Part shown: piece after piece, positions 9,544 to 18,426 of the stretch
How the letters are laid out: each line of letters starts with the position of its first letter
Position numbering within the stretch: position 1 is the first letter of the stretch
NCBI RefSeq assembly: GCF_000485595.1
Contig: NW_014577680.1
Coordinates: 151,304 to 173,384 of the forward strand
DNA from: Priapulus caudatus
Lineage: Eukaryota; Priapulida; Priapulimorpha; Priapulimorphida; Priapulidae
Direction of reading: 5' to 3'
DNA length: 22,081 nucleotides
Program-made: the position numbers and the translations under genes
Notes under the pieces: model-generated
Database searches by the model: none
What the model saw: only the letters and a program-made list of their open reading frames with translations
Told to the model about the DNA's origin: nothing

Positions 9544-9613
9544 TTATCGCCCCTTTTCCCATTTCTCTTTAACTAACTTCATACCACACCATATCTAACA
9601 CACCCCACACTCA

Positions 9614-9616
<3 letters not shown>

Positions 9617-9666
<50 letters not shown>
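9617..9666. repeat. (AC)25 microsatellite
   Basis: Fifty bases of uninterrupted AC. It is the first of three CA tracts that punctuate the minisatellite array to its right. Confidence 0.98.
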
Positions 9667-9668
<2 letters not shown>

Positions 9669-9947
9669 TACACTTACATCCTGAAATACAAAAACACTAC
9701 AATTGCAATATAAATAACAACAATTAGAAATAAATACAATACATACATATCCTGAAATACGAAACACTACAATGCATACAAATAACACAATGAAATAAAT
9801 ACAATACAATACAATGGTCTTGAAATACAAAACACTACAATGCATATAAATAACACAATGAAATAATTACAATACAATGTCTTGAGTTCCTCGAGCGATG
9901 TTACGGGAAGATGGAACTTGGCGATGTCTCCAGCACCACATGTGTCT

Positions 9948-9948
<1 letters not shown>

Positions 9949-10020
<72 letters not shown>
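9949..10020. repeat. (CA)36 microsatellite
   Basis: A 72-base pure CA tract embedded in the higher-order minisatellite unit and preceded by ATGTGTCTC. Confidence 0.98.
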
Positions 10021-10022
<2 letters not shown>

Positions 10023-10228
10023 ACCACTTACATCTTGAAATACAAAAACATACAATGCATTAAATTACACAATGAAATAAATACAATACAATACAATGGT
10101 CTTGAAATACAAAACACTACAATGCATATAAATAACACAATGAAATAAATACAATACAATGTCTTGAGTTCCTCGACGATGTTACGAAGATGAAACTTGT
10201 ACGATGTCCTCCAGCACCACATGTGTCT

Positions 10229-10229
<1 letters not shown>

Positions 10230-10296
<67 letters not shown>
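10230..10296. repeat. (CA)33 microsatellite
   Basis: A 67-base pure CA tract in the next higher-order unit, 281 bases after the start of the previous tract and with the same left flank. Confidence 0.98.
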
Positions 10297-10298
<2 letters not shown>

Positions 10299-10440
10299 AC
10301 ATCTTGAAATACAAAAACACTACAATGCATATAAATTACACAATGAAATATATACAATACAATACAATGGTCTTGAAATACAAAACACTACAATGCATAT
10401 AAATAACACAATGAAATAAATACAATACAATGGCTTGAAT

Positions 10441-10690
10441 CCCTCGACGATGTTACGAAGATGAAACTTGCACGATGTCCTTTAGCTGGTCTTGTTGTTG
10501 ATCCTCTGCGCTGCTGCTTCTGATGCTGATGCAATGATTGATTGTAGAATGCAATGATGTGCTGTGGCATTTTGTTTTCTTCTATGATGTCCAATGATTT
10601 ATGCCCAAAGTTTCCTTAAGGAAGTTGTGTAGCAGCCAGAATGTCAACCTAGTTTGCTTGTATACGGTTTGCTCATCCATTGGTAGTTCA
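10441..10690. other. Unassigned sequence between array and ORF
   Basis: The left part (to about 10480) is the incomplete last minisatellite unit. The rest holds short minus-strand frames rich in Gln and His but no feature I can name. Confidence 0.4.
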
Positions 10691-11232
10691 TCAAGCCCAT
10701 CTCGTAGAGTTGTTGTCTCTCTCAGGCTTCGTAAGTTCACATATTAGGTTGATGGCATCATCTGGTAACATGAACAAGTTGAGGCACTGGCCAGCACACA
10801 TGATACCAGTTACAGATGCGGTGCCGTTTGCGAACCTTTTAGGTGTTATTAGTAGAGGGTGCTGATATCTGGAGAACTCATTTCCATCTATTCTAGTGTC
10901 AAATGTGATAACAGAGAGCCAGGTCATGGGACTTTTGGCTAGAGCTGTAGCGAAATTAGATTGGTTCACGAACTCATAGCTCGTGGCATTTAGGAACCCG
11001 GTGATGGGCTCCCATTGAGTTTTGGTTGGTGTTCTGCTATCAGCGTTGAACCTAGCAAAGAAGAAATGAAACATCCTATCTAAGTTTGCTTCTTGCATTT
11101 CGTGTAAACGTCCAGAACCCTCTGACTTCATGCGTTCATTCAGCTCTTCGATTCCCTTCGCTTCTGTTAGATCATCATAGAACTGACCAGCCTTGAATTC
11201 AGGTTTGATGTTGCTAACGCTAAATCCAATTC
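10691..11232 (-). CDS. Unrecognised ORF, possible 3' exon
   Basis: An open frame of about 180 codons that I do not recognise. It is open to 11267 before a stop. A plausible acceptor (CTCTAAC branch-like sequence, then ACAG) gives a start at 11232. The product is soluble-looking, with a mixed N-terminal half and a hydrophobic stretch before the end; no known catalytic motif is visible. Joined to the open frame at 12137-12605 it would be in phase. Just past its stop codon a different frame continues for about 45 codons with protein-like composition (10710 to 10569), which suggests a frameshift near the end. It may be part of a decayed gene or of an uncharacterised transposon. Confidence 0.35.
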
Positions 11233-11340
11233 CTGTTGTCTTGGTTAGAGAGCATATAATTTTTTATAGCTCTTCTGCCACCACCCTTACCGGTCGTCAA
11301 ACCGGTCGTAAGACTGATAGATATTCTGCTTTCATTTTTT

Positions 11341-12120
11341 AGCTCACCTTGACATCGTCAAGCTGAGCTATTGCCATTGGTCGTCGTCCGTCGTACATTC
11401 GTCCGTCTGTCTGTCAACATTTGGTTTCGGTCAACGATAACTCAGGAACCATAGAGTTGTTATTGCTATGCTCCTATATTGAACGTCCTATTTTGGAGCA
11501 CGCCAGTCGACGTACTATCGAGCCACGGCAATTTTTTTGCCAAAAATGGGAATTGTCATTAGTCAGTTCAAGTTCAGGTTCAACGAATTTTGCTCATTTT
11601 TGGTATGTGAATGAATAAGGGCTAAGAGTTTTGATTTAAAAAAAATTATGCAAATTAGGTAGGGGTTGGCAATTATATAGCATATATATATATAGACACG
11701 CAGATATTAAACAGTCTGTGGTGTCACATTCGTCTGGTTTGTTTTAGAAGATTTCATTGACAATATCTTTAATGCAAAATTCCTGCTATGAACATTATGA
11801 TTTATACTATTATAATTATATTATTATTATTATGATATAATGGTTTATGCTAAGAAACATCAAAGCGGGTCTAGCGCCATCTACCGTCACAAATTGTGAT
11901 TCATTTTGGTTTATAAATTATTTATTATTTATATATAATATTATTTATTATTTTCCCATAAAAAATTACACATATAATTATCAAGAGTATATAATGGGAG
12001 TTCTCCCATATATACTCTTTGTTTCTATAATGTACGTCGGTGGTTGCTCAATTAAAACTGACTTCCCCTCACTCACTCATTTGTGTCCTTTTTTGTGGTG
12101 AGCTACAGTGTCATTGACAC
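11341..12120 (+). mobile_element. Helentron-like non-autonomous repeat
   Basis: The left end is a hairpin, AGCTCACCTTGAC and its near-complement GTCAAGCTGAGCT around a three-base loop (11341-11369). It is followed by an irregular array of GTCC, GTCG and GTCT tetramers (11380-11415). The right end has GGTGAGCT (12097-12104), the inverse of the left AGCTCACC, then a tight hairpin GTGTCA-T-TGACAC (12108-12120). Subterminal inverted repeats, a GTCY-type microsatellite near one end and a terminal hairpin at the other are the known layout of Helentron-derived elements. Similar AGCTCACC-GTCCGTCC repeats are, to my knowledge, common in molluscs. The AT-rich centre (about 11640-12050) has no coding frame. 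Exact ends are uncertain. Confidence 0.45.
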
Positions 12121-12136
12121 TTTCATTCTTGTCTAC

Positions 12137-12605
12137 CATTTTGGACACCGGATGGTAATCCCTCGAAGGAAAGTCGCTTCCCCATTTCTCCCACAATCGC
12201 ATTAACTCTTGCGATTCTAGCCGGCTTCATTGCTATTTCTGATTTTACTGAACTCTCATGCATCCATTCAGATCTGCCAATGATGGACCTGAATGACTTA
12301 AAGATATTTTTTGCTTGTATGTTAATATCTTTGGTCTCCGAGTCTGACAGGCTGGAGTATGCCTCTATGAACTTCCTGAGATCTTGAATTAACCCGTTGC
12401 CTGTCTCAAAGAATCTCCAGATTTCACCTAGTTTTGATGGAGTAAAGCTATCTTTTTTTCGTGACGACACCTGAAATGTCTTTACCATGGAGGCTTGCAG
12501 AGTTTTGCGGGAACTGTTAATGGCTTCAGAATATGCTGCTTTCTCTTCTCTACTTTTTTGTTTCACCAAGGATTGCATTTTCTTAACTTCATGCAACTCT
12601 TCTCT
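12137..12605 (-). CDS. Unrecognised ORF, coiled-coil-like, possible exon
   Basis: An open frame of about 155 codons bounded upstream by a stop at 12608-12606 and running to a TGA at 12123. The first third is rich in Lys, Glu, Gln and Ser and looks helical, possibly coiled-coil. The rest contains no motif I recognise. A GT donor (AATG|GTAGAC) at 12136 would end the exon at 12137 and join in phase to the acceptor at 11232, with the Helentron-like repeat inside the intron. The sequence just upstream, in another frame, continues the charged pattern, so a one-base frameshift near 12600 is possible. No ATG fits as a start. Confidence 0.35.
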
Positions 12606-12877
12606 CTACTTCCTTTCTCATACTCTTTTTTATCCGATCCTGAGAATTGAACTTTTACCATTGATGCCATGCTTCTATTTGGTCAAGCTTTGCAAGCGTC
12701 TATAATTCACCGATAAACCACAATAACAACTATAAGCTTAACAACACTTGTCTTCACTGCTACTGATACAATAACAATCTCTTAACTTCAAAGAAAATTA
12801 TTTTATAATCCAAGGTTGAAGTTTGCTTGTTAGGGGTGGGGCGGGGGGGTCTTACTATATTAGTGTTTCGCAGATGT

Positions 12878-13150
12878 TTACAATCTCTCACAGCTGGCGA
12901 TGGAGACTGATATGGTTAGCATTATCTGATTAGCAATGCGAAAATTGGGGAAGACGCTGTCATCTCCATACTGAACAATAAATTTGAGAAGCTCTTCGGG
13001 TCTTGATATTATCTTGTTGGCCCGACTTAATAGCAACATTCTGCAATCCAAAATTCCTTCATGTAGGTACTTGACGGGCTTCACTGTTTCTGTCGTTGCA
13101 CTCCACCTGTTGTCGTAGGAATGCCAGCGCGAGGGGGTGTCTGGGGGCAT
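12878..13150 (-). pseudogene. hAT transposase C-terminal fragment (ZMYM1-like)
   Basis: The frame contains NRWSATTETVK (the conserved R-W block that precedes the helical region in ZMYM1-like/DUF4371 hAT proteins). Near its end it carries VFPNFRIANQIMLTISVS and ASCER, the start of the hAT dimerisation domain. The roughly 100 or more residues that normally separate these blocks are reduced to about 40, so an internal part has been lost. The frame stops immediately after ASCERL, where the family continues with an F-S-K-L-K block. It belongs to a different hAT lineage from the gene at 928-3969. No terminal repeats were found around it. Confidence 0.65.
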
Positions 13151-13175
13151 GCTCCCTCAGAAAATTTGGAAATAT

Positions 13176-13403
13176 TTAAGCCATTTTCCTGCAAGTTTTC
13201 TTGTGTATTAACTGACCGGTACTTGAAATGTTGAGGTTGCCAATTTTAACGTCGTTATATGTGGCTTTAAAAATTGTGAATGTTTCATCACCCACTGTTT
13301 TTTTAGCTGTGAGATTGTTTCGACGGCTTCCACTAGGCTGTTTGCTGGCAATAATTTTTGACAACACTGTCCGTAGGCTCATCTGCTTTTCAGCGTCACT
13401 CAC
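13176..13403 (-). CDS. Unrecognised short ORF, possible exon
   Basis: A 75-codon basic, lysine-rich frame with no motif I recognise. It begins directly after a good acceptor (TTTTGCAG at 13410-13403) and contains a donor consensus ACCG|GTCAGT at 13216. A 186-bp exon 13402-13217 is therefore possible. It lies just upstream of the hAT fragment on the same strand and could be part of that decayed element. Confidence 0.2.
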   Translation of the reverse strand: MSDAEKQMSLRTVLSKIIASKQPSGSRRNNLTAKKTVGDETFTIFKATYNDVKIGNLNISSTGQLIHKKTCRKMA

Positions 13404-13411
13404 TGCAAAAC

Positions 13412-13967
13412 ATTAATATGCATGGAATTGAACAGGTTTGACTCTAGCGCTGATGCAGACTACTTATGAATATCTAGTCTGATTTATGAAGAAGTAGGGT
13501 TATTATCCAATGGGAGATGCGGTGGTGGAATGGTCTAAGACATTCATCTATCTAGAGAGGGGGGATTCGGACACCTACATTTCTACGTGGGGTGCCCTTT
13601 TCTACAAAGTGACTCATTATATACTCTGTACTGCAGGGTTACTGAGCAGTTTATACAAGTGCCCTTTGTTCCTCCTGACCCCCTTAAATTGGCTCTACAT
13701 TTTAAAAACCCTTGATCCTGTCATGTACTAATATCAGCCTCGGAAAAGGGGTTACAGTCGTGGACCCGGCTCCACAATCGAGATTTAAATTTAAATCCTT
13801 GGTTGACTTATTGAAACAATGAATTCGATGGTTCGATGATTCTTCTCTGGCCTGCCTTGCCCTATCCCAGCAATTGGGAAAAAGGGAATCATGAAACAAC
13901 AGCTTCATGGCCTATGTCTATGACAAATAATTTATTTTAATGGAATTGAATTGTAATATTGCTCATA
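13412..13967. other. No recognisable feature
   Basis: Mixed-composition sequence with short open frames on both strands, none with protein-like conservation that I can name. A palindromic ATTTAAATTTAAAT stands near 13784. Confidence 0.5.
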
Positions 13968-14158
13968 AGGTCTATATGTCTCCCTGGGTACTCCTGGGAA
14001 CGCACCCTGGTAACTGTCTGGTATACCATACAGTCATATGGTCATACACAGTGATATACAGTCATATATTAGTCATATATGGTATACCTGAAATATATAC
14101 AGATTGCCAAACTGTAGATCTGGGTACGGCCCGGCAGTACCCAGGGAGACATAGACCC
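13968..14158. mobile_element. 191-bp MITE with TA target duplication
   Basis: The left end reads AGGTCTATATGTCTCCCTGG and the reverse complement of the right end reads GGGTCTATGTCTCCCTGGGT. They are the same inverted repeat with a two-base insertion. TA stands immediately outside both ends (13966-13967 and 14159-14160), as for Tc1/mariner-type insertions. The interior is also palindromic, with GGTATACCATA near 14020 facing its complement ending GGTATACC near 14090, so the strand could fold on itself. It has no coding capacity and would depend on a transposase from elsewhere. Confidence 0.8.
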
Positions 14159-14664
14159 TATCAGCTGTAATATTCTCTTATTTGATCGACATTTACCTGT
14201 AATGCCCAGTTGTTCCGCTTTATTAGATTTAGTGGCCTTCATATCGGTCTATCCCGATATTCCGGCAAGGAAACATCGTATAGACACAGGTTTTCCTCCC
14301 GTAAAATTACCAAATCAGCCTCCTTTCCTGCATTTTCCACGTTTCTGTGGGAATGGGAGACGCCATCTTTACTTTTAAATCATGACAACTAATTGTGATT
14401 TGATTGGCTGGTGAATTGTACATTCGGGCGGCTCATTCGGGGACCCGGACACAGTAGCCGAATCTAGTCGCGCGACTGAAATAATCGCCCGATTTTATCA
14501 AACGTTTGATTCAGACTCGAAAATCGGCGCCGATCAAGAAAAACGATATAAGATCTCGAGAGATTTTCTTGGAAAGCTGGTGAAGAAGAAGGGGTATTGA
14601 TCTAGAAATTACGAAGAAATGATTTTCGACTTGATAGATAAATAGAGGACAAAATGAACATATG

Positions 14665-14668
<4 letters not shown>
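14159..14668. other. No recognisable feature
   Basis: No coding frame or repeat that I can support. A locally CpG-rich stretch at about 14425-14530 contrasts with the AT-rich surroundings. Confidence 0.4.

Positions 14669-14708
<40 letters not shown>
14669..14708. repeat. (TA)20 microsatellite
   Basis: Forty bases of pure TA. Confidence 0.98.
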
Positions 14709-14711
<3 letters not shown>

Positions 14712-15330
14712 TAATAAGTGAACCATTAAATATTGATTATAGCATATAATAAAATATTTATGTTCTTGCTGCAATGTATCTATCAAATTCATTGGTCATG
14801 CAATTAAGTAACCTGCTTAATTACATACTTATTAGTCATAATAGACCAATCACAACGATTTTAGTTCAATGTGTTTTACGTCAGGATCGCTGTTTTTCAG
14901 GTCGGCAATTATGTACACCAAACATAAGGGTCCATGAAACCTGTTCCTTAATTTTGCAGTACTGTGATCATTTCTGCTTGGTAACCAACCATATGCTAAA
15001 TTATTCCTAGGGGCATTGTGATTTGTTAATGGGAATAAAAATGCTGTCTATTTTAAAGTCTTAAATTTGAGGAACAGGTATACCGGACCCATAACCTTTC
15101 TGTACATAACTGTTGACTAAGCGTTAATGGAGCTCCGAAGTGATGACGTCACGGTGGCATGACATGGTTGTTTAGTTTGATAACTAGTTTGTACATGTAC
15201 CACGTTATTACAACTTTTACTTGAGTGTAGCGATTGCCAATTTTGGCTTTTAAGGTAAAACTTCGGCAAGGGATATGAACAAATTACAAAGACTGGAAGA
15301 TTCACTGATGGAAATGTCCATTTGTGAAAT
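14709..15330. other. No recognisable gene
   Basis: AT-rich sequence without a supported coding frame. ATTGGTC (14791-14797) faces GACCAAT (14844-14850), with AATTAAG/CTTAATT nested inside, a possible small foldback. A TGATGACGTCA palindrome stands near 15142. The sequence just before 15331 may be the upstream part of the PHD-like remnant. Confidence 0.4.
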
Positions 15331-15555
15331 TTCAGATACAACTCTAGACATCGAGTGTGACACCGGTGTCCGGTGGTTCCACTGTGCGGACTAGGTGCTA
15401 CTACTTCTAATTCGAACAAGTATCAGACGCAACATACGAGGTTATCAGGGAAGAAGGGTGTAATGGTTTAACATGGTACTGTAGAGGATGTCGACATGGA
15501 TTGAAAAAATTGTCAGATATGTTTAAAGTCATGATCACTATAAGGAATCTTGACT
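15331..15555 (+). pseudogene. PHD-finger-like remnant
   Basis: The first frame (15331-15393) reads IECDTGVRWFHCAD, resembling the middle of a PHD finger (C-D-x-C-x-x-W-F-H), but with Gly in place of the second Cys. It ends at a TAG. A different frame (about 15420-15555) continues with CNGLTWYCRGC, the W-x-C-x2-C end of a PHD finger, and a basic helix. One frameshift therefore separates the halves. PHD fingers of this kind occur in host chromatin proteins and in the first ORF of some non-LTR retrotransposons; I cannot tell which. The remnant is cut at 15556 by a BEL/Pao LTR. Confidence 0.5.
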
Positions 15556-15981
15556 TGTTTTACGGTATAGCGGACGCGCTGGTTTATTTCTACAATTATT
15601 TCACAATTGCAACTCTCATTCGAAGCGGTCACTGCAATTAACACAAACTTCGTTATAAAACAAATTAAAACACTGCAGTTACACAAAGCTAAACAATCGC
15701 TTAACTGCCGACAGTATCAATCTAAAACCTTAAATAATACATATTTCATACCTTTACTGGCAACACAAGTCCTAATCCTTTTAAACGCACACTCAGACGT
15801 CGAATTTCAGCGAGAGAAAACACTATATACACACACATATATATATACATATCCGCCTCAGGTGCGCAGCCAATCACAACAAACAAACCTCTACCTGGAT
15901 GACAGAAAAAGAAGCCATATGTTTCCAGCTACGTCACTTGAGAACACAAACGGTGCGCAAACATTTTAGGTTCTCTACACA
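15556..15981 (-). repeat. 3' LTR of BEL-C
   Basis: On the minus strand it starts TGTGTAGAGAACC at 15981 and ends AAAACA at 15556, giving a 426-bp LTR with TG...CA ends. A purine tract (AGAGGGGGG, 15990-15982) precedes it. An AATAAA signal lies at 15588-15583 near its end. TA-rich promoter-like sequence is at about 15830-15850. About 200 bp of it match the plus-strand LTR at 16690-16906. The open frame at 15607-15969 on the plus strand is a by-product. Confidence 0.75.
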
Positions 15982-15990
15982 CCCCCCTCT
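15982..15990 (-). other. Polypurine tract of BEL-C
   Basis: AGAGGGGGG on the minus strand directly next to the TG start of the LTR, the expected primer site for plus-strand DNA synthesis. Confidence 0.65.
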
Positions 15991-16069
15991 GAACCTACCG
16001 CAGTAGATCAGAACAAATGTCTATATACGAACCTAACTATACCTACTCAATTAACTGACTTATATTGAC

Positions 16070-16445
16070 CTAATCAGAGGCCTCTAGCAAACATAATTTG
16101 TGGATAGGTCTCACATACTCTGAGCCTCTAGATCTAACCCGACAACTCCTAACTAGGCCATCTCGACCCGGATTCACACTAATAACCACTCCTAGTGGCC
16201 ACGCACCCCGAACCGTCACCTCATCCACCATCAACACTAGGTCGCCTACCGCGAGGCTGCGTACGGGCCGTTGCCATTTGGCACGTACTTGTAGCAAGGG
16301 CAGATAATCGCGTATCCACCTCTTCCAGAATTGATCGGCTAGGTAGTGGGCATGTTTCCACCACCGCCTCGGGTAGTCACCATTTCTCTTTAGATCCCCG
16401 TAAGGCAAGCTGTTATTATCCCTCAGCAGTAGCAGGGGACCAGCA
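16070..16445 (-). pseudogene. BEL/Pao pol C-terminal tail (DUF5641), BEL-C
   Basis: The frame carries the DUF5641 signature that ends BEL/Pao polyproteins: LLLLRDN near its start, YPRRWWKHAHYLADQFWKRW, then KWQRPVRSLAVGDLVLMVDE and a closing KLCLL. It is open from about 16445 to the stop at 16070, and is followed by a polypurine tract and LTR on the same strand. The integrase and everything upstream are missing; recognisable similarity ends at a poly-C run (16446-16454 on the plus strand). It is therefore the 3' remnant of a minus-strand copy. Confidence 0.85.
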
Positions 16446-16599
16446 CCCCCCCCCGCTATACTACTGACGACTGGATACCCCCCCCCCTCTTCTCGGCGCT
16501 CGGGTGTTTGGACTGCCTCTGCTCGTCGCCGGCTCCATAGTGATCGAATCGAGTAAAGGACGGGGCAGTAACGGCCCTGTCAGGTCGTGCGCCAGCGAC

Positions 16600-16906
16600 A
16601 ACGGAACCTACTATACACAGCCAATGAGTAGTAGTCGAGGCGGTTATTAGTGCGAATACCGGAGAGAGAGGGAGGAAACCGTTACACCAGTAAACGGTTA
16701 TGAAACTAATGTATTATTTAAGGTTTTAGACTTGATTACTGTCGGCAGTTTAGCGATTGCTTTAGCTCTTAGTGTACTGCCAGTGTTTAAGTTTGTTTTA
16801 TAACGAAGTTTGTCGTTAATTGCAGTGACGCTTCGATTGAGCAGTCGCAATTGTGAAATAATTGTAGAAATAAACCACGCGCCTCGTCCGCTATAGCCGC
16901 TAAACA
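16600..16906 (+). repeat. 5' LTR of BEL-B (partial)
   Basis: From about 16690 it follows the BEL-C LTR closely but in the opposite orientation, including the TGTATTATTTAAGG block, the CTGTCGGCAGTT block, TTTATAACGAAGTTTGT and AATAAA at 16869-16874. It ends TAAACA at 16906. Upstream of 16690 the match is weak (a GGAACCTA near 16603 and GAGGCGG near 16640), so the start is uncertain. Most differences from the other LTR are one-base insertions or deletions. Confidence 0.7.
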
Positions 16907-17117
16907 CTGTCAGATCGCTGTATCAGCTCACTTTAAAGGGTATCGGTACGGTATCGAAGGTGTCGTGTGAAACTGGATTCGGCCAACCACCGCAGTAAGA
17001 GCAGAGCCACCTGTATATATCTGTGGCAGGTCAACACTCGTCAGCCACGTTTGAGCTAGGGAGGGTGAGTCTGATGAATATGGCTGTGGTTTACCGAACA
17101 GGCGCATATCACTCGCG
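16907..17117 (+). other. BEL-B leader with presumed primer binding site
   Basis: The sequence directly after the LTR (CTGTCAGATCGCTG) is where a tRNA primer binding site should lie. I could not match it to a particular tRNA. The rest up to the gag start has no coding frame. Confidence 0.35.
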
Positions 17118-18426
17118 ATGGCTGAAGATAGTGAGGTACACCAGTGAGGTTAGCTGCGACGCGTGTGCAGCAGCCTCAAACCGTTCACGAGAGCCTTCAC
17201 AGGACACTCTGACGAGAAGCTGCCACGACCGGTGTGCGCGGTGCCTCCTTGATGCCTCTCCGGTAGACAATAACGCTGCGGAGGTTAGCGCTTTACTCGC
17301 TTGACAGCTATTAAAGAGCCGTTTTGATGCACAATACAAGCAGAAACATCTTGGAGTGTATTGCAGCTATTGGAGACATCGATGAAGACGCAGGCGACAG
17401 GAAGACGAGCTCAGATACCAACTTGAGGCGGCGACTCTTGTCGAGCAGCTTGAAAACAACGATGAAGACGCCGACGTTATTGCTGGTGCGTCTTTCGTGC
17501 CGGGACAAGCTGCTGCCCCCTCAGTTGGTCTAGGTGCGCCAAAGACGGTGCAAAACGAGAAGAGGTTATCAGGAGAGCAACGAGAACCCGCGCCTGTTCT
17601 TTCGAAGCTGCCAGGCGTACTATCACCGATGATAGAGTCGACGCTTGTTGGACCCCGCAGCACATCGAGCAGCGACAGTGGGGCTGCACTCCCGCGTATG
17701 ACGTCATGCACACGGCGCATGACGCAGCAGTCGATGCACCTGCAGGATCATCGCTAAGCTGCTGGTCACGTTAAGCTGCCGCGACCGGAGCTTCTGACAT
17801 TTTCCGGTGACGTTATGAGCTTAGTTCGTTTATGCACAACTTCACAGTGATATTGAGTCTAACGTGTCAGATAATAGAGTTCGCTTGCAATATTTGGTTC
17901 AATTGTGTTCAGGTGAGCCAAAGAGATATGATAAAAAAATTGTGTATTGTTAGAGCATGCCGGTTACGATAAAGCTAAGGGCGTTGCTCCAGTCGAGGTA
18001 TGGTCAGCCGCATGTAATTGCGCAAGCGATATCGGTAAGTTAAGATGTGGGCCCGCCGTAATCGAAAACCTAGACGCGAAATCACTGTTGCGGTTGTCAA
18101 TGGAAATGAGTACGGCGCAGATTACCCTTGGTCAGCTAGGCTATGACTCGGAAATAAACAATTCAGGTAGCATGAGACGCATAGTAGATAGGCTGCCGTT
18201 TCATTTGAGGAAATCCTGGGCCAATCATGCTTATAGAATTCAGGTGTCGGGTCGCATGGCAACCTTTGCTGACTTGTCGGAGTTTGTTGAAGTTAAAGCT
18301 CACATTGCTAATTCGATGTATGGTCTAGATATCTGTCAGTCGTCTAGTGTGTCGGCTAGTAGCGATAGGAATAGAGGTAGGGAAGGTTTACGCCAGCAGT
18401 GGGTACAGCGTTTAGTACTACAGTAA
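17118..18426 (+). pseudogene. BEL-B gag, frameshifted
   Basis: A likely start is the ATG at 17118 (MAEDSEV). Recognisable BEL gag pieces then appear in alternating frames. They are a leucine- and aspartate-rich segment (to 17304), a coiled-coil segment with EAATLVEQLENNDED (about 17410-17470), the DUF1759 entry LPRPELLTFSGD (about 17777-17812), SNVSDNRVRLQYLVQLCSG (about 17855-17911) and a long stretch at 17947-18426 with LGQLGYDSEIN and RIVDRLP. At least four frame changes or stops interrupt it, so no complete gag can be made. Confidence 0.75.

Larger units (their letters stand above)
9675..10440. repeat. Nested minisatellite with internal CA tracts
   Basis: A subunit of about 66-70 bases, beginning CTTGAAATACAAAACACTAC and ending in ACAATACAATG, occurs seven times (starts near 9680, 9749, 9820, 10033, 10099, 10302 and 10371). 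Pairs of subunits are grouped into a higher-order unit of about 270-280 bases. That unit also contains a 60-base spacer with GATGTTACGAAGATG and CCAGCACCACATGTGTCTCC followed by a CA tract. The last copy lacks the CA tract and runs into unique sequence at about 10480. Long H-T and C-V peptide frames across it are translations of the CA repeat and not genes. Confidence 0.9.

Noticed and set aside
9767-10419. Several open frames of 60-110 codons on both strands, including one looking like a transmembrane peptide
   Set aside because: They are translations of CA/TG tracts (His-Thr or Cys-Val runs) and of the surrounding minisatellite; no independent coding signal.
9617-10440. CRISPR array
   Set aside because: The repeats are a minisatellite without unique spacers, and the window is eukaryotic.
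14791-14850. Nested inverted repeats as a second MITE
   Set aside because: The arms are only seven bases long, with no duplicated target site outside them.
16098-16467. Plus-strand open frames opposite the DUF5641 remnant
   Set aside because: They are the antisense of a clearly recognised BEL/Pao pol tail.
17367-17720. Minus-strand frames of 78 and 117 codons
   Set aside because: They lie opposite the BEL-B gag coiled-coil region, where plus-strand similarity to the family is clear.
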